From Coptodactyla brooksi (taxonomy: Eukaryota; Arthropoda; Insecta; Coleoptera; Scarabaeidae), in assembly GCA_033557675.1 (NCBI GenBank), contig JAWQRM010000110.1, positions 1-30,415 on the forward strand: a stretch of DNA of 30,415 nt, given 5' to 3'. This document shows positions 19,305 to 30,197 of the stretch, in pieces. The notes under the pieces were generated by a model. The model saw only the letters and a program-made list of their open reading frames with translations. It had not been told where the DNA came from and made no database searches. The position numbers and the translations under genes were made by a program. Every line of letters starts with the position of its first letter. Positions within the stretch are counted from its first letter, which is position 1.

Positions 19305-19873
19305 AAAATAAGGACATATCGAAACCATTTTTCAAAATGTTTCTTATTCATTTCGTGATAATAATAGCTTTCTTTTTGTTGCCAACAAAGCATTTGAGAC
19401 ATCCTTCTAAAAAGTCGTTTTTACTTCCAATATGTAAAATTATAACCCTTTGACCTGCACAGGATGGACGCTTTATATACCACCTCTATAACCATTGATT
19501 TTTTGCACTAATCCACGACAGTGCTCAAAACTATCTTCATTTTCTGGTGTTACTTTTTCCACCGAACCAAACTGTCTGGCATGGTTCGCTCCACACTAAG
19601 TTTCGTCCGTGTAATAAACATGCCATCCCTGGTTTCTATACATTGAAGAGATATTAGGAAATCTCCTCTTTGCGGAGCCGTTGTTGGTTGTTCCCTTAAT
19701 ACAGGCTTGTTGTTCCGTTTCTAAACGAAAAATTTATTTTTTTAGTCATCGAAGCAATGTACTTTCTGAAAATTGTGATGAATCTGGCATTTCGTTGGCA
19801 GATTCATAATTGGCACGTACAACTCTTTTACTTTATAAGTAAAAATTAAGAATCATTCTTGCTATTTGCAGTC
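19305..19873 (-). pseudogene. Second copy of the IS630/Tc1-type transposase (partial)
   Basis: Near-identical in layout to 13570-14125. Reading the minus strand from about 19610, blocks equivalent to YYTDETW.., the ARQFGSVEKVTPENEDSF region, the catalytic-domain glycine-rich strand and the 'YHHEMN' region can be followed, with many frame changes. Similarity ends near 19305 at the transposase 3' side, before the second catalytic Asp block, and near 19873 on the N-terminal side. The DNA-binding domain and the last part of the enzyme are therefore missing. It is more decayed than the copy at 13380. Confidence 0.75.
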
Positions 19874-19879
19874 TACGCC

Positions 19880-21975
19880 GGCGAATGTACATAGTTTTTA
19901 ACAACGGATTTTTTGTGTGTGATTAGTTAGCTCTTGCCAACGGTTGCTTTTAATGTGAGTAGGTAGATCTATTATTTATTAGTTAAGTCAGACGATATTA
20001 GGTAAATTCGTACATAGTAGTATTTTTTTAATTAAACTTTTATTCACAATTACAATGAATAACAAAAAAAGTTCCGTAGAGTACAGCATTATAATCACAT
20101 TGCTCGATATGGTGCTGACGCATTTATATTAATTCAGATTTAATATCTTTATGGGGTGATCTATATTAGCTGAAGATGCTCTTTATCGGTGGTTAAAAAT
20201 AAATTTTTGATCTGTCGTGTATCATTGAAGAGGTAATTACAAAAAGCTGCAAAAGCTGTGATACACAATTGTTGCCATAAGAGGCAATACATATTTAGGG
20301 TGTGTTTTAGAACTATCTTTCCGAACATACGGATGTTGCTGTTGACCTATCTTTAAGCCCTGTACCAGAGAGAAAAATAAAAGTTTATCTGAATATTTAG
20401 AACGCGACAGAGAAAGTGGTAGAGTAGAAATAAACTTAGAAGACTGTGACCCTTATTCAAGAATGGGTTGGACTTCTAATGCAGGAACTGTATATTCATT
20501 TAAGCGTGTTATATATGTAGGCTATTAACACTCGTTAAATGTGGTTTTGCGTTAGTATGTTTTTATTACGGATATAAAGCTAGCCATGTTTTGTACACGC
20601 GTCACTGTGTTAAATTTGTTACCTCATTTGATACCTTCCATACAAGCTGGAATGGTCATTCGTAAACTTGTGCACTACCTGCATATGCTGTTTGGCATTA
20701 GGCCAAATTTAACGTTAAGTTCATGTCTAGTCACCTGGCAATATTTAATAGTGTAAATAGATCTAATTTTTGCTTTATATACGTTTTGTTTAATTTCATT
20801 ACAAGTTTGTTATCTTTCAAGGATTTTGTTTTCTGGTATAATGAGTACATTAGTTGGTCTTATGATCGCCTATATATCCCTGTGTTCTGTGGCCTTTTAA
20901 CCGTTTCTTTTACATCCGATCTACCTTGTGTCGTCACTTAAAAAAATAAGGAAAACGGCGACGTAACTATCGCCCCTTTCCTTATTCATCATTCGCAAAT
21001 TCTTGTTAAGTAATGCCTTAGTGTTCTTTCCTGACTTTTTAATTTTCCTTCACGCAGATCATCTTCCCTCATCGTTTTAAATTTGGTTTATACCTTATTT
21101 TACCTTTTTTTCTTGTTTTTTCCCCCGCATTCAACGTTGTGCCACTCCTATTGGTCCTTCAAATGTCCGAAGTTAGCAGTGATTTTGGAAAAAGAATTTG
21201 TGTCTGGAAATGGACGGTCGACATTTCAAACATCTATTATAAATATTTTGCTTCTGTTTTATGTTAACGTTGATATGTTTTTTAAAACTTTTAATTAAAA
21301 AACACCAAATATTGCAAAAAACGATTATTTGGCGCATTCTGTAAAAACAGAAATACTTAATACTATATACTATACTATACTATATTAATACTATAAAAAC
21401 CCTAATACCACTCGATAGGTAATTAAAAATTACATTTACCGGTAAGTTAAAAAATATGGCGTTCTATTTCAATTAATAAAGTTCTAGCCACTCAAAGTTC
21501 TTATTTAATTAGTTTTAATTTTTGATCGCCCTGTATAAGATGGCAGGTTTATTATGATTGGGAAAAAATATGATCTATTGTTACACTTCACTGTAAATTA
21601 CGCTTACATAACTTCTTAAGCATTTGAAACATGAAAATTAGGTTAGATTTTGATAAAATGCAAATTATTTTAAAAACCTTAAGATTTAGGTATTATAAAT
21701 TTAGGTGTTATAATAAACCTTATTAAAACACACACTTACTTTGATCGTAGAATCCAAAAATGCAATAATAAATAGAGGATTCCATTTAAAAAAGCACAAC
21801 TTTGATACTTTTAAGGCTTTTGGGACACCCAAAAGCAAAAAGTAACCATAATAGATCTCCATCACGGGATAGTGAAGATAACATAATAGACCCCCATATA
21901 CATTTTGTGGCCAAAATAAGCCACGTATTTTAGCCACAATATTCCATGCCGTATAGCGTGAATATCCCGGTATAT
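19880..21975. other. Gene-poor stretch with short simple repeats
   Basis: Mostly AT-rich DNA. An actat-type microsatellite lies at about 21360-21400. A 60-codon plus-strand frame at 20346-20528 has protein-like composition (see findings). Nothing else is recognised. Confidence 0.4.
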
Positions 21976-21979
21976 ACTA

Positions 21980-22246
21980 GGGGCGTTCAAAAAGTAAGTT
22001 ATACCTGCTCCTCCACAGATGGCAGCATTGCGAAAGAAGAGTAAAGCTTGCGCAGACGATAATTCAGTTCCAGGGCTACCAACGGTAGCAATTTGAATCG
22101 AATTATGTCAACCGTTGCTGTGTAATACAAGAAAACAATGGCGCGTCCGCTTGAAACTTACTCCAAAGATGAAGTACGCTTTTTGTGGCCAACAGGTTTT
22201 ACGAGTGCGGACATTAATCGTGAAATATCGACAGTGTATGGGCCAC
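21980..22246 (+). mobile_element. Mariner-like element, 5' end only
   Basis: A TA (21978-21979) precedes ggggcgttcaaaaagtaagt, a plausible mariner-type terminus. The ATG at 22138 then opens MARPLETYSKDEVRFLWPTG, followed by FTSADINREISTVYG. This matches the N-terminal helix-turn-helix ('...EDVRFLW..GF...EIH..L..VYG') of SETMAR-like mariner transposases, which binds the inverted ends. The frame then runs straight into a GT-rich microsatellite. The rest of the transposase and the right terminus are missing. Confidence 0.6.
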
Positions 22247-22277
<31 letters not shown>

Positions 22278-22652
22278 CGTGCATGCGCGCGTGTGGATGT
22301 GCGTGTGGATGTGCGCGCGTGTGTGTGCGCGCGTGTATGTGTGTATGTGCGCGTGTACGTGCGCGGGTGCGTGCGTGCGTGTGTGTGTACATGTGGGTGT
22401 GCGTGTGGTGCGTGCGTGTGGATGTTAGTGTGTGCGCGCGCGCACACATGTGTGTGCGGGTATGCGCACGGGTGTGGGTGTGTGCGCGGATGTGGGTGTG
22501 TGCGCGGGTGTGGGTGTATGTGTGCGTATGGGTATGTGTGTGGGTGTGTGCGCGTGTATGTACGTGTGTGTGGGTGTAGGTGTGGGTGTGGGTGTGTGCG
22601 CGCGGATGCGCGCGGTTGTGCGCGCGCGGGTATATGTGTGCGTGTGTGTGTG
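22247..22652. repeat. (GT)n microsatellite with GC/GA interruptions
   Basis: Around 400 bp of alternating purine-pyrimidine repeat, dominated by gt and gc steps with scattered substitutions. Low-complexity frames appear on both strands (Val/Cys/Arg on plus, His/Thr/Ala on minus) and are artefacts. Such tracts can form Z-DNA. It begins inside the mariner-like coding frame. Confidence 0.95.
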
Positions 22653-23285
22653 ATTTCTGTAATTGAATTAAATGGTGAAGTTCAAGATTGTCGTAGGGAC
22701 CTTGAACTATTGAATAGTATACACAAAGCGACACAGAGAACGCCCATAACTGAAGACATTTAAGAAACCTATTTTAAGAAACTAAAAAAGAAACTAACTT
22801 AAATGTCGTCAAAAATATTATTATCTTAACTTTATTTTTTGGAGTGGCATGATAAGTTAACCATTATCTCATAATGGCGTATTCAATGCTATTTTAGACA
22901 AAAAATAAATGTCAAATCAACAAGAAATATCTCAATTTTATTTGAAAAATCTGAAACCTGCTGCGAAAAATTACCGTGGTAATGATGTGACAAATAGCGT
23001 GCCACTTCAGTATCACGGTGAATAGTCAGCAAAAGATCAGCATATCGGCATCGGAGTAAAATTTGTATTTTAATAATATTCTTAATTTTATTTCCACAAA
23101 ACGCCACAAAATATATCATAAGACATATATTAACACCTGTTATCAACCTCACCGTACCTCTACCTGTATACTATAATTTAACATGGTCTGCGTTACGAAT
23201 GCAGTGCGGGAGTAACAAATAGAGAACAAATTTTGTTCCGATATTTATATATTAACCAACAGTTAACACCTGGTTAATTTTTATT
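22653..23285. other. No recognisable feature
   Basis: AT-rich DNA between the microsatellite and the second hAT remnant. No coding signal. Confidence 0.4.
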
Positions 23286-23289
23286 AGTT

Positions 23290-24180
23290 AGAGCGTTATT
23301 AACCTTAAGTTGGTTAATAGTTTATTAACCAACTTTTCTAAATTTGACGCTTTTGCTGTATTTGCATTTACGAAAAATCGTAAACCCAACATGTTTAAAA
23401 TATCCTTTAATCGTTCCGTAAAATTAGCATGAAGAACGCCCAAGTGTTGGCAGTAAGTAAGTAAACCTTCCTTCTCGCAGAGACTTCTGATAATGTGGGA
23501 AAGTGGAAAAGCTGAATTCACTTCTACCTAGATTTAGTTTGAACAGAAGTTTTCGCTCAAAAGCAGCTAAGACGTTTTTTGTTTTAATTAAATTAAACTC
23601 ACCACCTTACAATTGTAAATTGTCTTCACTAAATATTCTAAACAGGTCTGTCAAAAAAGCGATGTCATTTTTGGATGTAATCAGGTTTTCGCACAGTTTT
23701 TCACATTTTTTAATAGATTATCTATCAAATTGATAGATCAACGTTTGAGAGCCAACGAACTTCTGTATGCAGCAAGAAGTGTTCATCATCTTCATCATTT
23801 ACACTACAATGTTGACCAAATAATCTGTCGTGCAATGAATTGTTTCTAATCTTATTGACTGCTCTAATGACGTAATAAAGCAGCATATGCAGGCGTTCAT
23901 TCTGATTTTATGCCGACGATGAATAACACAAGCTGCAGCGAATACAAATGGGCTATTAAGTCTTGTTGGAATACCATCAGTAGCTGCTGACAAAATACTA
24001 CGAATAGGGTTCGTTTTCTCTCGGAAAAACTTGTTCATTGTATTAAATATCTATTTTCCCTTTATACCAGTTTCCAAATTTGTAGCAAATAACTCTTGAC
24101 AATTTTTTCTTTCAACTTTTGTTCTAGTGAGTGTTGTACATGACATAATGATGACCTCTCCGTCAGCGCCGGCAGCGAAC
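23290..24180 (-). pseudogene. Second hAT transposase remnant
   Basis: Minus-strand blocks follow hAT (GTF2I-repeat/ZBED-like) order. TGIKGKIDI and MNKFFREKTNPIRSILSAAT, then DGIPTRLNSP, match 'F......I....N....CTDGAPAM' with the conserved Asp. CVIHRRHKIR matches the 'C.IHQ..L' block. Further along are an 'ENLITSKNDIAFLTDLFRI' segment and a KRKLLFKL region. HLGVLHANFTERLKDILNML ends it, like the 'L...F..RF.DF' segment before the dimerisation domain. The blocks are spread over several frames with stops. The C-terminal dimerisation region and BED finger are not recognised, and no inverted ends were found. It is a different subgroup from the copy at 5143-6734. Confidence 0.65.
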
Positions 24181-25360
24181 GCGTTAAGTGGCCTCAAAGT
24201 AAATAATATCTATACGAAATAACTTCTATTTATAACTTTTCAATTAATACTTTAGACTACTTTCTTGATAGGCCTGATTTTATTCAGGTAATGATTAGCA
24301 CACAACTTTCTGTTAATCATCAGGAAATTGATTCATCTATATTCATCCATTTCGTTGATATGGAAAGTTAATTGAACTATGCAAAATATGTAACACTTGG
24401 ATGGTAACAACTAGGACTCTGATTCAATGTTTATCGAACCACTACAATGAGCAAGAATCAATTACTTAATATACATTGCTTGTTTATTTTTCTGCTTCCA
24501 GTTTTTTTTACGAAACTTCCCGCTTCACTGGCTTAAAAGAATTAGGATTACTTTTTCAATTCATCTGACATCTGCGCTCTATAAAAAGAAGTAAAACGAA
24601 GTCGCTCCGTTGTATAACAATGGAACAACGAACTGGAAACGCCTGCCTGTGAAAGTAACAAAAGGTCACCCGGTGAATGCAACTGTATCACGTTGACCGT
24701 GTATTGCTTTTCCTTTAATATTGAGATCTTAATAGTCATTAATATTCATATCTATAAATGCCTTGTAGTTAAATGTATAAATATTAATTTATTAGAAATC
24801 TGGAAAGATACTCTTTTATTACTATCAATCACATCGTCTGGCTCAGTTTGTTTAAGGCGTTGTGTTATTGTACACAGGTAGTTATCTTGTCCATGAATGT
24901 ATTATTACGGTGATAACTGCGTTGACACAGCACTCGATAAGTTATAAAATATCTAAACCTAATAAATTCCTATTTATGATAAGTGGCAATTGGTTTTATG
25001 TCCCTTTGAAAAACATTGATTTGTTTGTAGATAAATATGAAGTCTTTTGCAATATCTTAAATTGCTTACGTCCATTGACTAAAGAGTTATTTTCTAAACA
25101 TTTTAGGCTTATTATATAAACAATTCTTATATAAGCTTTAAACAAGTTGAAATAAGTGAGCAAATTGTATTTTCACAACACATCATAAAATATACAGTAG
25201 CGTGTAAAGATCTATGATCGTTATCGATGAACGCTTTTTAATTGGACTGTTTATAAAAAGAAGGCATTACTATAAACAAAAAACTGACAGGCACTACTTT
25301 GGTAAATTACATATATCTTGCTGTTTTCGGTCACATCTAGTTAATAACAAAAGGAACACT
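24181..25360. other. No recognisable feature
   Basis: AT-rich DNA with short frames of low-complexity composition. Nothing supports a gene or repeat. Confidence 0.4.
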
Positions 25361-25367
25361 AATACGC

Positions 25368-25562
25368 TTACTTTTCTCTTGACTTTGTAGTCGCTTTATC
25401 TTGGGCATAAGTAACATCATTTATATGTCTTGCTTCTCTGGATTCTTCAGCAGTTTTTATTACATCATCAATGGGTTTTCCATTTTCTTCGATTCACTGA
25501 TTGTTGGGCATAAGTGTCATTTACGCAATATCTTTTTGATTTAGGTACTTATCCGTGGTCAT
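25368..25562 (-). pseudogene. Cryptic hydrophilic reading frame, unidentified
   Basis: From a minus-strand ATG at 25562 one frame runs 65 codons to TAA at 25370-25368, with two in-frame stops (TAA 25523-25521, TGA 25496-25494). The pieces are MTTDKYLNQKDIA, an 8-codon bridge, and then 41 codons beginning IEENGKPIDDVIKTAEESRE and ending with KATTKSREK. Composition is Lys/Glu/Asp-rich and protein-like, unlike chance frames in this AT-rich DNA. A 'NDVTYAQ' stretch is echoed in another frame upstream as 'NDTYAQ', suggesting an internal duplication. A GTAAGC at 25371 could be a splice donor. It could be a decayed exon, a processed pseudogene or an element fragment. I do not recognise the family. 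Confidence 0.3.
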
Positions 25563-25929
25563 GTTTAAATCCAAGTATAGTAGTTTTTATTTTTCTAGTT
25601 GTGCTTGGTAAGAACTGCAACGGTATTTCTTGCGAATAGTATAGAGATACATTACCGTTCCCTTTTTCAATGCAATGAAAAATTGAAAATTAATCAATTA
25701 TCACCAGTCATATTTCTGTTGGGTTTGGTGATTGAAGAAACTAACTTCATGGTCTCTAAGTGTAGCAGGTACTGCGAGCTTGCTAGCAACGGATTCATTA
25801 CTCGGTATAAAGAAAGGGATTGATCGATTAGTGTACTTTAATATCGTACACATGATATTACAACCAAAACAAATAAAAATAACCCAGATACTGGCAAAAA
25901 GTAATTTTTTACTTTTGGTTGGAACAAGG

Positions 25930-26045
25930 AAATGAAGTGACCTTCGTGATGACGATTCGAACATGCGACTTTGTGCTTTCCGGGCGAATCCTTTGCCTTT
26001 GAGCACCCGTTATCGAAGGTCTCTTCCAACTCTTCGGAATATCTT
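25930..26045 (-). repeat. tRNA-derived SINE-like sequence
   Basis: On the minus strand an A-box-like tgctcaaaggcaaagg is followed by attcgcccggaaagc and a B-box-like tgttcgaatcg (about 9 of 11 consensus positions), spaced as in tRNA genes. The body lacks clean tRNA stems. It appears to be a different SINE family from that at 3780. Confidence 0.45.
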
Positions 26046-26234
26046 TCTCTTGTTCCTCTCCCTTCGAAAACCCGCACTACTCTACGGAAAAACAGGAAAT
26101 TCATATGAATTTCATACAAGGAAACGTGAAGCAATATACTCGATCAGTGAAAACCGGCAGTGGTGTGTTGTTCGTGAGGATTTATTCGAACGGCAGACAC
26201 AAAAGAATGCTTTTCTGACGAGTGATAGAGAGTT

Positions 26235-26281
26235 GTTGGCATTACTTAGTAGATTAACTAAGTTGGCATTACTTAGTAGAT
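26235..26281. repeat. Short tandem duplication
   Basis: The 20-base word gttggcattacttagtagat occurs at 26235-26254 and 26262-26281, a 27-bp period. Confidence 0.85.
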
Positions 26282-26289
26282 GGTAGGAG

Positions 26290-28260
26290 CACTTATAAAA
26301 GTAGAAGGTCGTAAGCTCGATTAATTTGTTTTCTTGTGTAGTGTAATTGATGTAAAATAGTGTAATTGATTTATTGCTTCGAATACCAGAAATAATGGAA
26401 AAACATTAAAAAAGACGAAATGTTAGAAAACTCGAGAACTGCAGTGCTGGAGCGCCCCATGATATTATTTAACTATGATTTATATCTTTCTCTACTCAAT
26501 CAGTTACCGTTCACTTGCCGAAACTTACTACACTTGCCTGGGAAACTGTGCGATCTAATTATAGGTGCATTTTTGGTGTTTTAAGCTAGTCGATCACGTG
26601 GCTGTCAATCACGGCGACTAAATTAGAGCGGTATATATATAGTTCACCGGTGCCTGCGTATTGGAGATGCAATTAGTCACTTTAATGACCGGAAAATTAC
26701 TTTTGCGCTCTCGAGCACAAGCAAGGATCAACGTTGTCTGTTCGCTTTGGCTGTTCTGACAGTTGAAGCAGCAAAGGGACTTAATTGTTTCTAAAAGTTT
26801 CTCGCAGGTGTTGGAATGCCGGCTAGGCGACAACTTGTCGACATTTTCTTACGTGTCACCAGGTCATTTATCCTTGTTTGCCAAGGAGGGTCATGCACGA
26901 ACCGGGTTGGTCTGTGAATTTTTAAAACGGTACTAAACTTTATTGAGTTTTATGTCATTTTGTACACTAGATCGGCAACTCTAATGCATTGCCACGTTAT
27001 AGTGGGCGCCGTTTATTACGGGCGTTTTGAAAATACGTACCGCTACGTTTTTTTCGTGTAGAAATATGATATGTATTTAGATCAACAATCTTACCTTTCG
27101 AAGAGAAACATTTTTTTTTGTAATTGACCATCCTGACCTAACTAAAGATACCCTTGTTTGTTGGCTGTGCGCTGTATTATCTGTAAGTTATTTATGCAGA
27201 TAACGAAAATCTAACAGTTGTACGTCAGTATTGCACTGATGTCTTACCATAAGATCTTGCTTTAGGGGAACCAATTATAATTAGTAAACAAAATCCCACA
27301 ACAGGACATATTGTGGGTTGTTGTTCACTAACTTAATAAAACACTATCGATTAATCAAACTTGATAAAAAAACCTTTAAAGTAACCTTCCAGTTGAATTT
27401 GATGAACTCGACTCCATCAAAAATTAATCACCTTATGGCTGATTAATTTTTAAAAATAGTTTAAGTAATCGTATGTAAGAAACAATTTTTAATAGTAGGT
27501 TAAAACCTATTAATAATGTTATTATATGTCAACGTCAATATCTTGGTTGTTTGTGAATTGTCATATGCTCTTCAGGCACTACTTGAAGAATAATCAATGG
27601 CTTGAATTTAATAATTATTGACAAGATAATCAAATTTCGAGACAGAGTGTGATTCTAACTAAACACTATTTATTTGCTTTTATTATGATTATTTTATTGT
27701 TTGCTTTTCATGGAAACTGTATGAGATTTCACTTAAATTGTAATACCTAAAATTAACGGTTATCTCTAACAGTTACTACAAACAATTAACTACTTTATAA
27801 TAAATTATTGCAGGTGTATTCATGTTCTTTAACGTATATGCAGAGCATGCACTGATTATATACGATAATCAACACAAGTGAATCTCCTTAATTAGCTTTT
27901 ATTTGTAGTTGTACTAATTCCTAATTGAGTACTGATTCTTAGTTGATTATACTACCGGATACCACTATTACTAGAAACTACCGTTTCACGTGTATGACAG
28001 GAAAGTGTCTAGTTACACTGCTGTTGCATTTTAGTTAATACAGAATTATTGTTCGTGCTATGGAATATCTTTGGTAATATAGACGAAGCACATCTCTAAT
28101 TAGACTATTTATTTTACTTGATTTGTTTAATATGCTGCAAGAAAAGTGAAATAATTTCTGATTTTGTAAGTAGGATAATTTTAGATGAATTTAATTGCTT
28201 GTTGATAAATTTACCGGAAAGGTGATGTAATTTTTCGAGGATCATAGGCACTAATATGCG
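26290..28260. other. Gene-poor stretch
   Basis: About 2 kb without recognised coding sequence. A TATA-like gtatatatatag lies at about 26631-26642 in a locally CpG-richer segment, with no ORF to support a promoter call. A perfect 12-bp hairpin aaaaattaatca/tgattaattttt is at 27419-27451. Confidence 0.35.
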
Positions 28261-28265
28261 ATGTT

Positions 28266-28293
28266 TGAGTATTCAAACGAATTTGAATACTCA
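28266..28293. repeat. 12-bp perfect inverted repeat
   Basis: tgagtattcaaa (28266-28277) pairs with tttgaatactca (28282-28293) around a 4-base spacer. Confidence 0.65.
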
Positions 28294-28760
28294 CTTTGAA
28301 CATAATTTTCGCGCATTTAATTTTTTGAGCAGTGTTTGTGTTACAATATGAGAAACTCGTTCTGTGTAGTGTATTAAATATTATAAACACTGTGTGCGAA
28401 ACAGTTTAAACATTTTGTGTGGGGATATTTCCCCCAAAGATAAGGCGCAGTTCCAATCAATAAAATGTTTGTACGGTAGAGAAAGTAAACTATAATAACT
28501 AACCAAACTGTTCGTTTTGTAACTCTGTTAAAGTTCCGTCAAGAGTGAAACGTTTTATGTAAAAAAATGTGGCAACATTTTCTATAATTGAAAAATACAA
28601 CATATAAAGTTTATTGTTTATTGAAAAATTTGTGTGTCTATGAGATATTGGCATCTAAATTTTCTTTGCAATTTTCATTCAAAAATATATTTTTCAAATA
28701 AAAAATGATAATGTTTTAGTATGTTAAGCAGGGAGAAAAAAAGTTAAATATTATAGAGTC

Positions 28761-28783
28761 ATTAGAACCATTTTGGTTCTAAT
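28761..28783. repeat. 10-bp perfect inverted repeat
   Basis: attagaacca (28761-28770) pairs with tggttctaat (28774-28783) around 3 bases. Confidence 0.6.
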
Positions 28784-28874
28784 CACCGATAACTTGTTTC
28801 ATATTCTACATGGAATTCCCTTTCTATCAAATACATTTAAAATAAATAATTAATCGGCTAAATTTTAGGCTAAA

Positions 28875-28938
28875 CGGCGTAGTTTTAATATTTTGTACAG
28901 TTAAAACTTTAATTATACAAAACATTAAAACTACGCCG
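28875..28938. repeat. 23-bp inverted repeat beside a dispersed-repeat copy
   Basis: cggcgtagttttaatatttt then gta (28875-28897) is complementary to 28916-28938 at 22 of 23 positions. Immediately to the right begins a copy of the GTGGTGACA family, so this palindrome is probably part of that element. Confidence 0.75.
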
Positions 28939-28954
28939 AACGAAATGCAACAAA

Positions 28955-29062
28955 CATCGTTAGCGAAACGTGTGTCAAGCAGTTAATTTCTGGTTTTTGG
29001 TTAAGTGGTGACAATTGTTTAACTTTGATACAAAATCAGAGGTTCCAAACCCGCATGTTTAG
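28955..29062 (+). repeat. Copy of dispersed GTGGTGACA family
   Basis: cgttagcgaaacgtgtgtca, agcagttaatttctgg, aagtggtgacaattgtttaa, ctttgataca and ggttccaaacccg are in the same order as at 2975-3060. Confidence 0.65.
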
Positions 29063-29269
29063 TTACTTTTCATTATTTAATAAAAATGCATATTACATTA
29101 CACCTTTATAAGATGGTTAATAAATTTGGTTAATAAATGTCATTGGAATTTTAACAAATTTAGTTGAATTACACATGTTATAAGGAAATGGTGACCCGTT
29201 ATACAGATTCGATTGCAGGGAGTGGAAATACACGAGAGCTGATGAACAAGGAGACGATTTCTGATGAGT

Positions 29270-29360
29270 TGGTAGGGAGTCCTCAATACCTTAATTGGTT
29301 GAATAAATCGCCGTGAAAGGGAACGTCGCGGGTTCAAATTCGGCCTCGGAGGTTATATCT
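29270..29360 (+). repeat. tRNA-derived SINE-like sequence
   Basis: An A-box-like ccttaattggttgaataa is followed by ccgtgaaagggaacgtcgcg, a good B box ggttcaaattc (29331-29341) and gcctcggagg. The 'ctcggagg' word downstream of the B box is shared with the SINEs at 3657 and 4209. Confidence 0.55.
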
Positions 29361-29654
29361 CGTTTTTTCTTGATAAATCAAAGTGTAAAATAAACGTTCA
29401 ATGTAATTTGTAGCCAATTGTGCTTATAGAGCAAACTGATTTTGATATATTGAGCATTTAAAATGTAATTTATTTTTTTATTTCTTAATTTTATCATGAG
29501 ACGTCGCATTGATGATTTTCTTACTTATTTTTCAATTGCTAGACTGCTTTAATTTATATTAAAAACATTGTTATTTTCCAATTAAACATTTCTGACCAAT
29601 TATTACTAAATTTCGTGTAGCTTAATTTCACAAATAGCAATGCTAGTTTTTTAT

Positions 29655-29685
29655 ATGAAAGTAAGCATCATCAGAAGTGATGACA
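29655..29685. repeat. Fragment of the 'gcatcatcag' loop motif
   Basis: tgaaagtaagcatcatcaga then agtgatg resembles the loop at 2920-2945 of the inverted-repeat element. Confidence 0.4.
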
Positions 29686-29699
29686 ACTAGACTACTAAC

Positions 29700-30145
29700 C
29701 TATTTGGCAGTTTTATGTTATTAGATTGAAAAACTAATTTTGTGCCTGCTTTATTAAACATCGCGGGAAACTCCTAGTGAATTGAGGGAAGGGCGAGCGA
29801 AATATATTTTTCAATCGATCGTTCCTGCTAGAAAAACGTGGTATCACGCAAAATTTTTTACGGCGATACATTGATTTATCTATCAAATTCCTATCATATA
29901 CGTTAATAGCAGCTATATTCCTTATGCGATCCTTCTCCTTGCTGAATCTAACTGAATTAAGTGGGAAATTAATTAAACGATGAACTGGGAAGTGCAAACT
30001 AGCCTTCTTATGTTATTCTTTTTACTTTCTCTTACCGATAGGTATAAAGAGAAAGTATTGCATTCGCAAAAAAATCGATGTCGAGATTTTGATAGATCTT
30101 GACGAATTAGACTATTTGTATCCTATCTATGCTATTTTGAGTGGT
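29700..30145. other. No recognisable gene
   Basis: AT-rich sequence leading into the tetranucleotide repeat. The leading 'gagaaagtattgcattcgca' looks like part of a longer repeat unit, but I could not identify the family. Confidence 0.35.
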
Positions 30146-30147
30146 TG

Positions 30148-30197
30148 GTCTGTCCGTCTGTCCGTCTGTCCGTCCGTCCGTACGTCCGTCCGTCTGT
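30148..30197. repeat. (GTCC/GTCT)n tetranucleotide repeat
   Basis: About twelve tandem gtcc, gtct and gtac units (ggtctgtccgtctgtccgtc onward), ending at ctgtgac. Confidence 0.9.

Noticed and set aside
22108..22763. Long His/Thr/Ala-rich and Cys/Val/Arg-rich frames on both strands
   Set aside because: They are translations of the GT/CA microsatellite, present in several overlapping frames on both strands at once.
24862..25119. 85-codon plus-strand frame
   Set aside because: Hydrophobic AT-driven composition with no recognisable motif, splice context or homologue.
25701..26286. Overlapping frames of about 100 codons on both strands
   Set aside because: They overlap one another and a tRNA-like SINE sequence. 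There is no domain, and composition is not coding-like.
26631..26680. TATA-box promoter at gtatatatatag
   Set aside because: No initiator or downstream coding exon supports it; TATATA runs are common in AT-rich DNA.
30148..30197. CRISPR-like or regulatory array from the regular gtcc/gtct spacing
   Set aside because: The unit is 4 bp with no spacers, so it is a simple tetranucleotide repeat.
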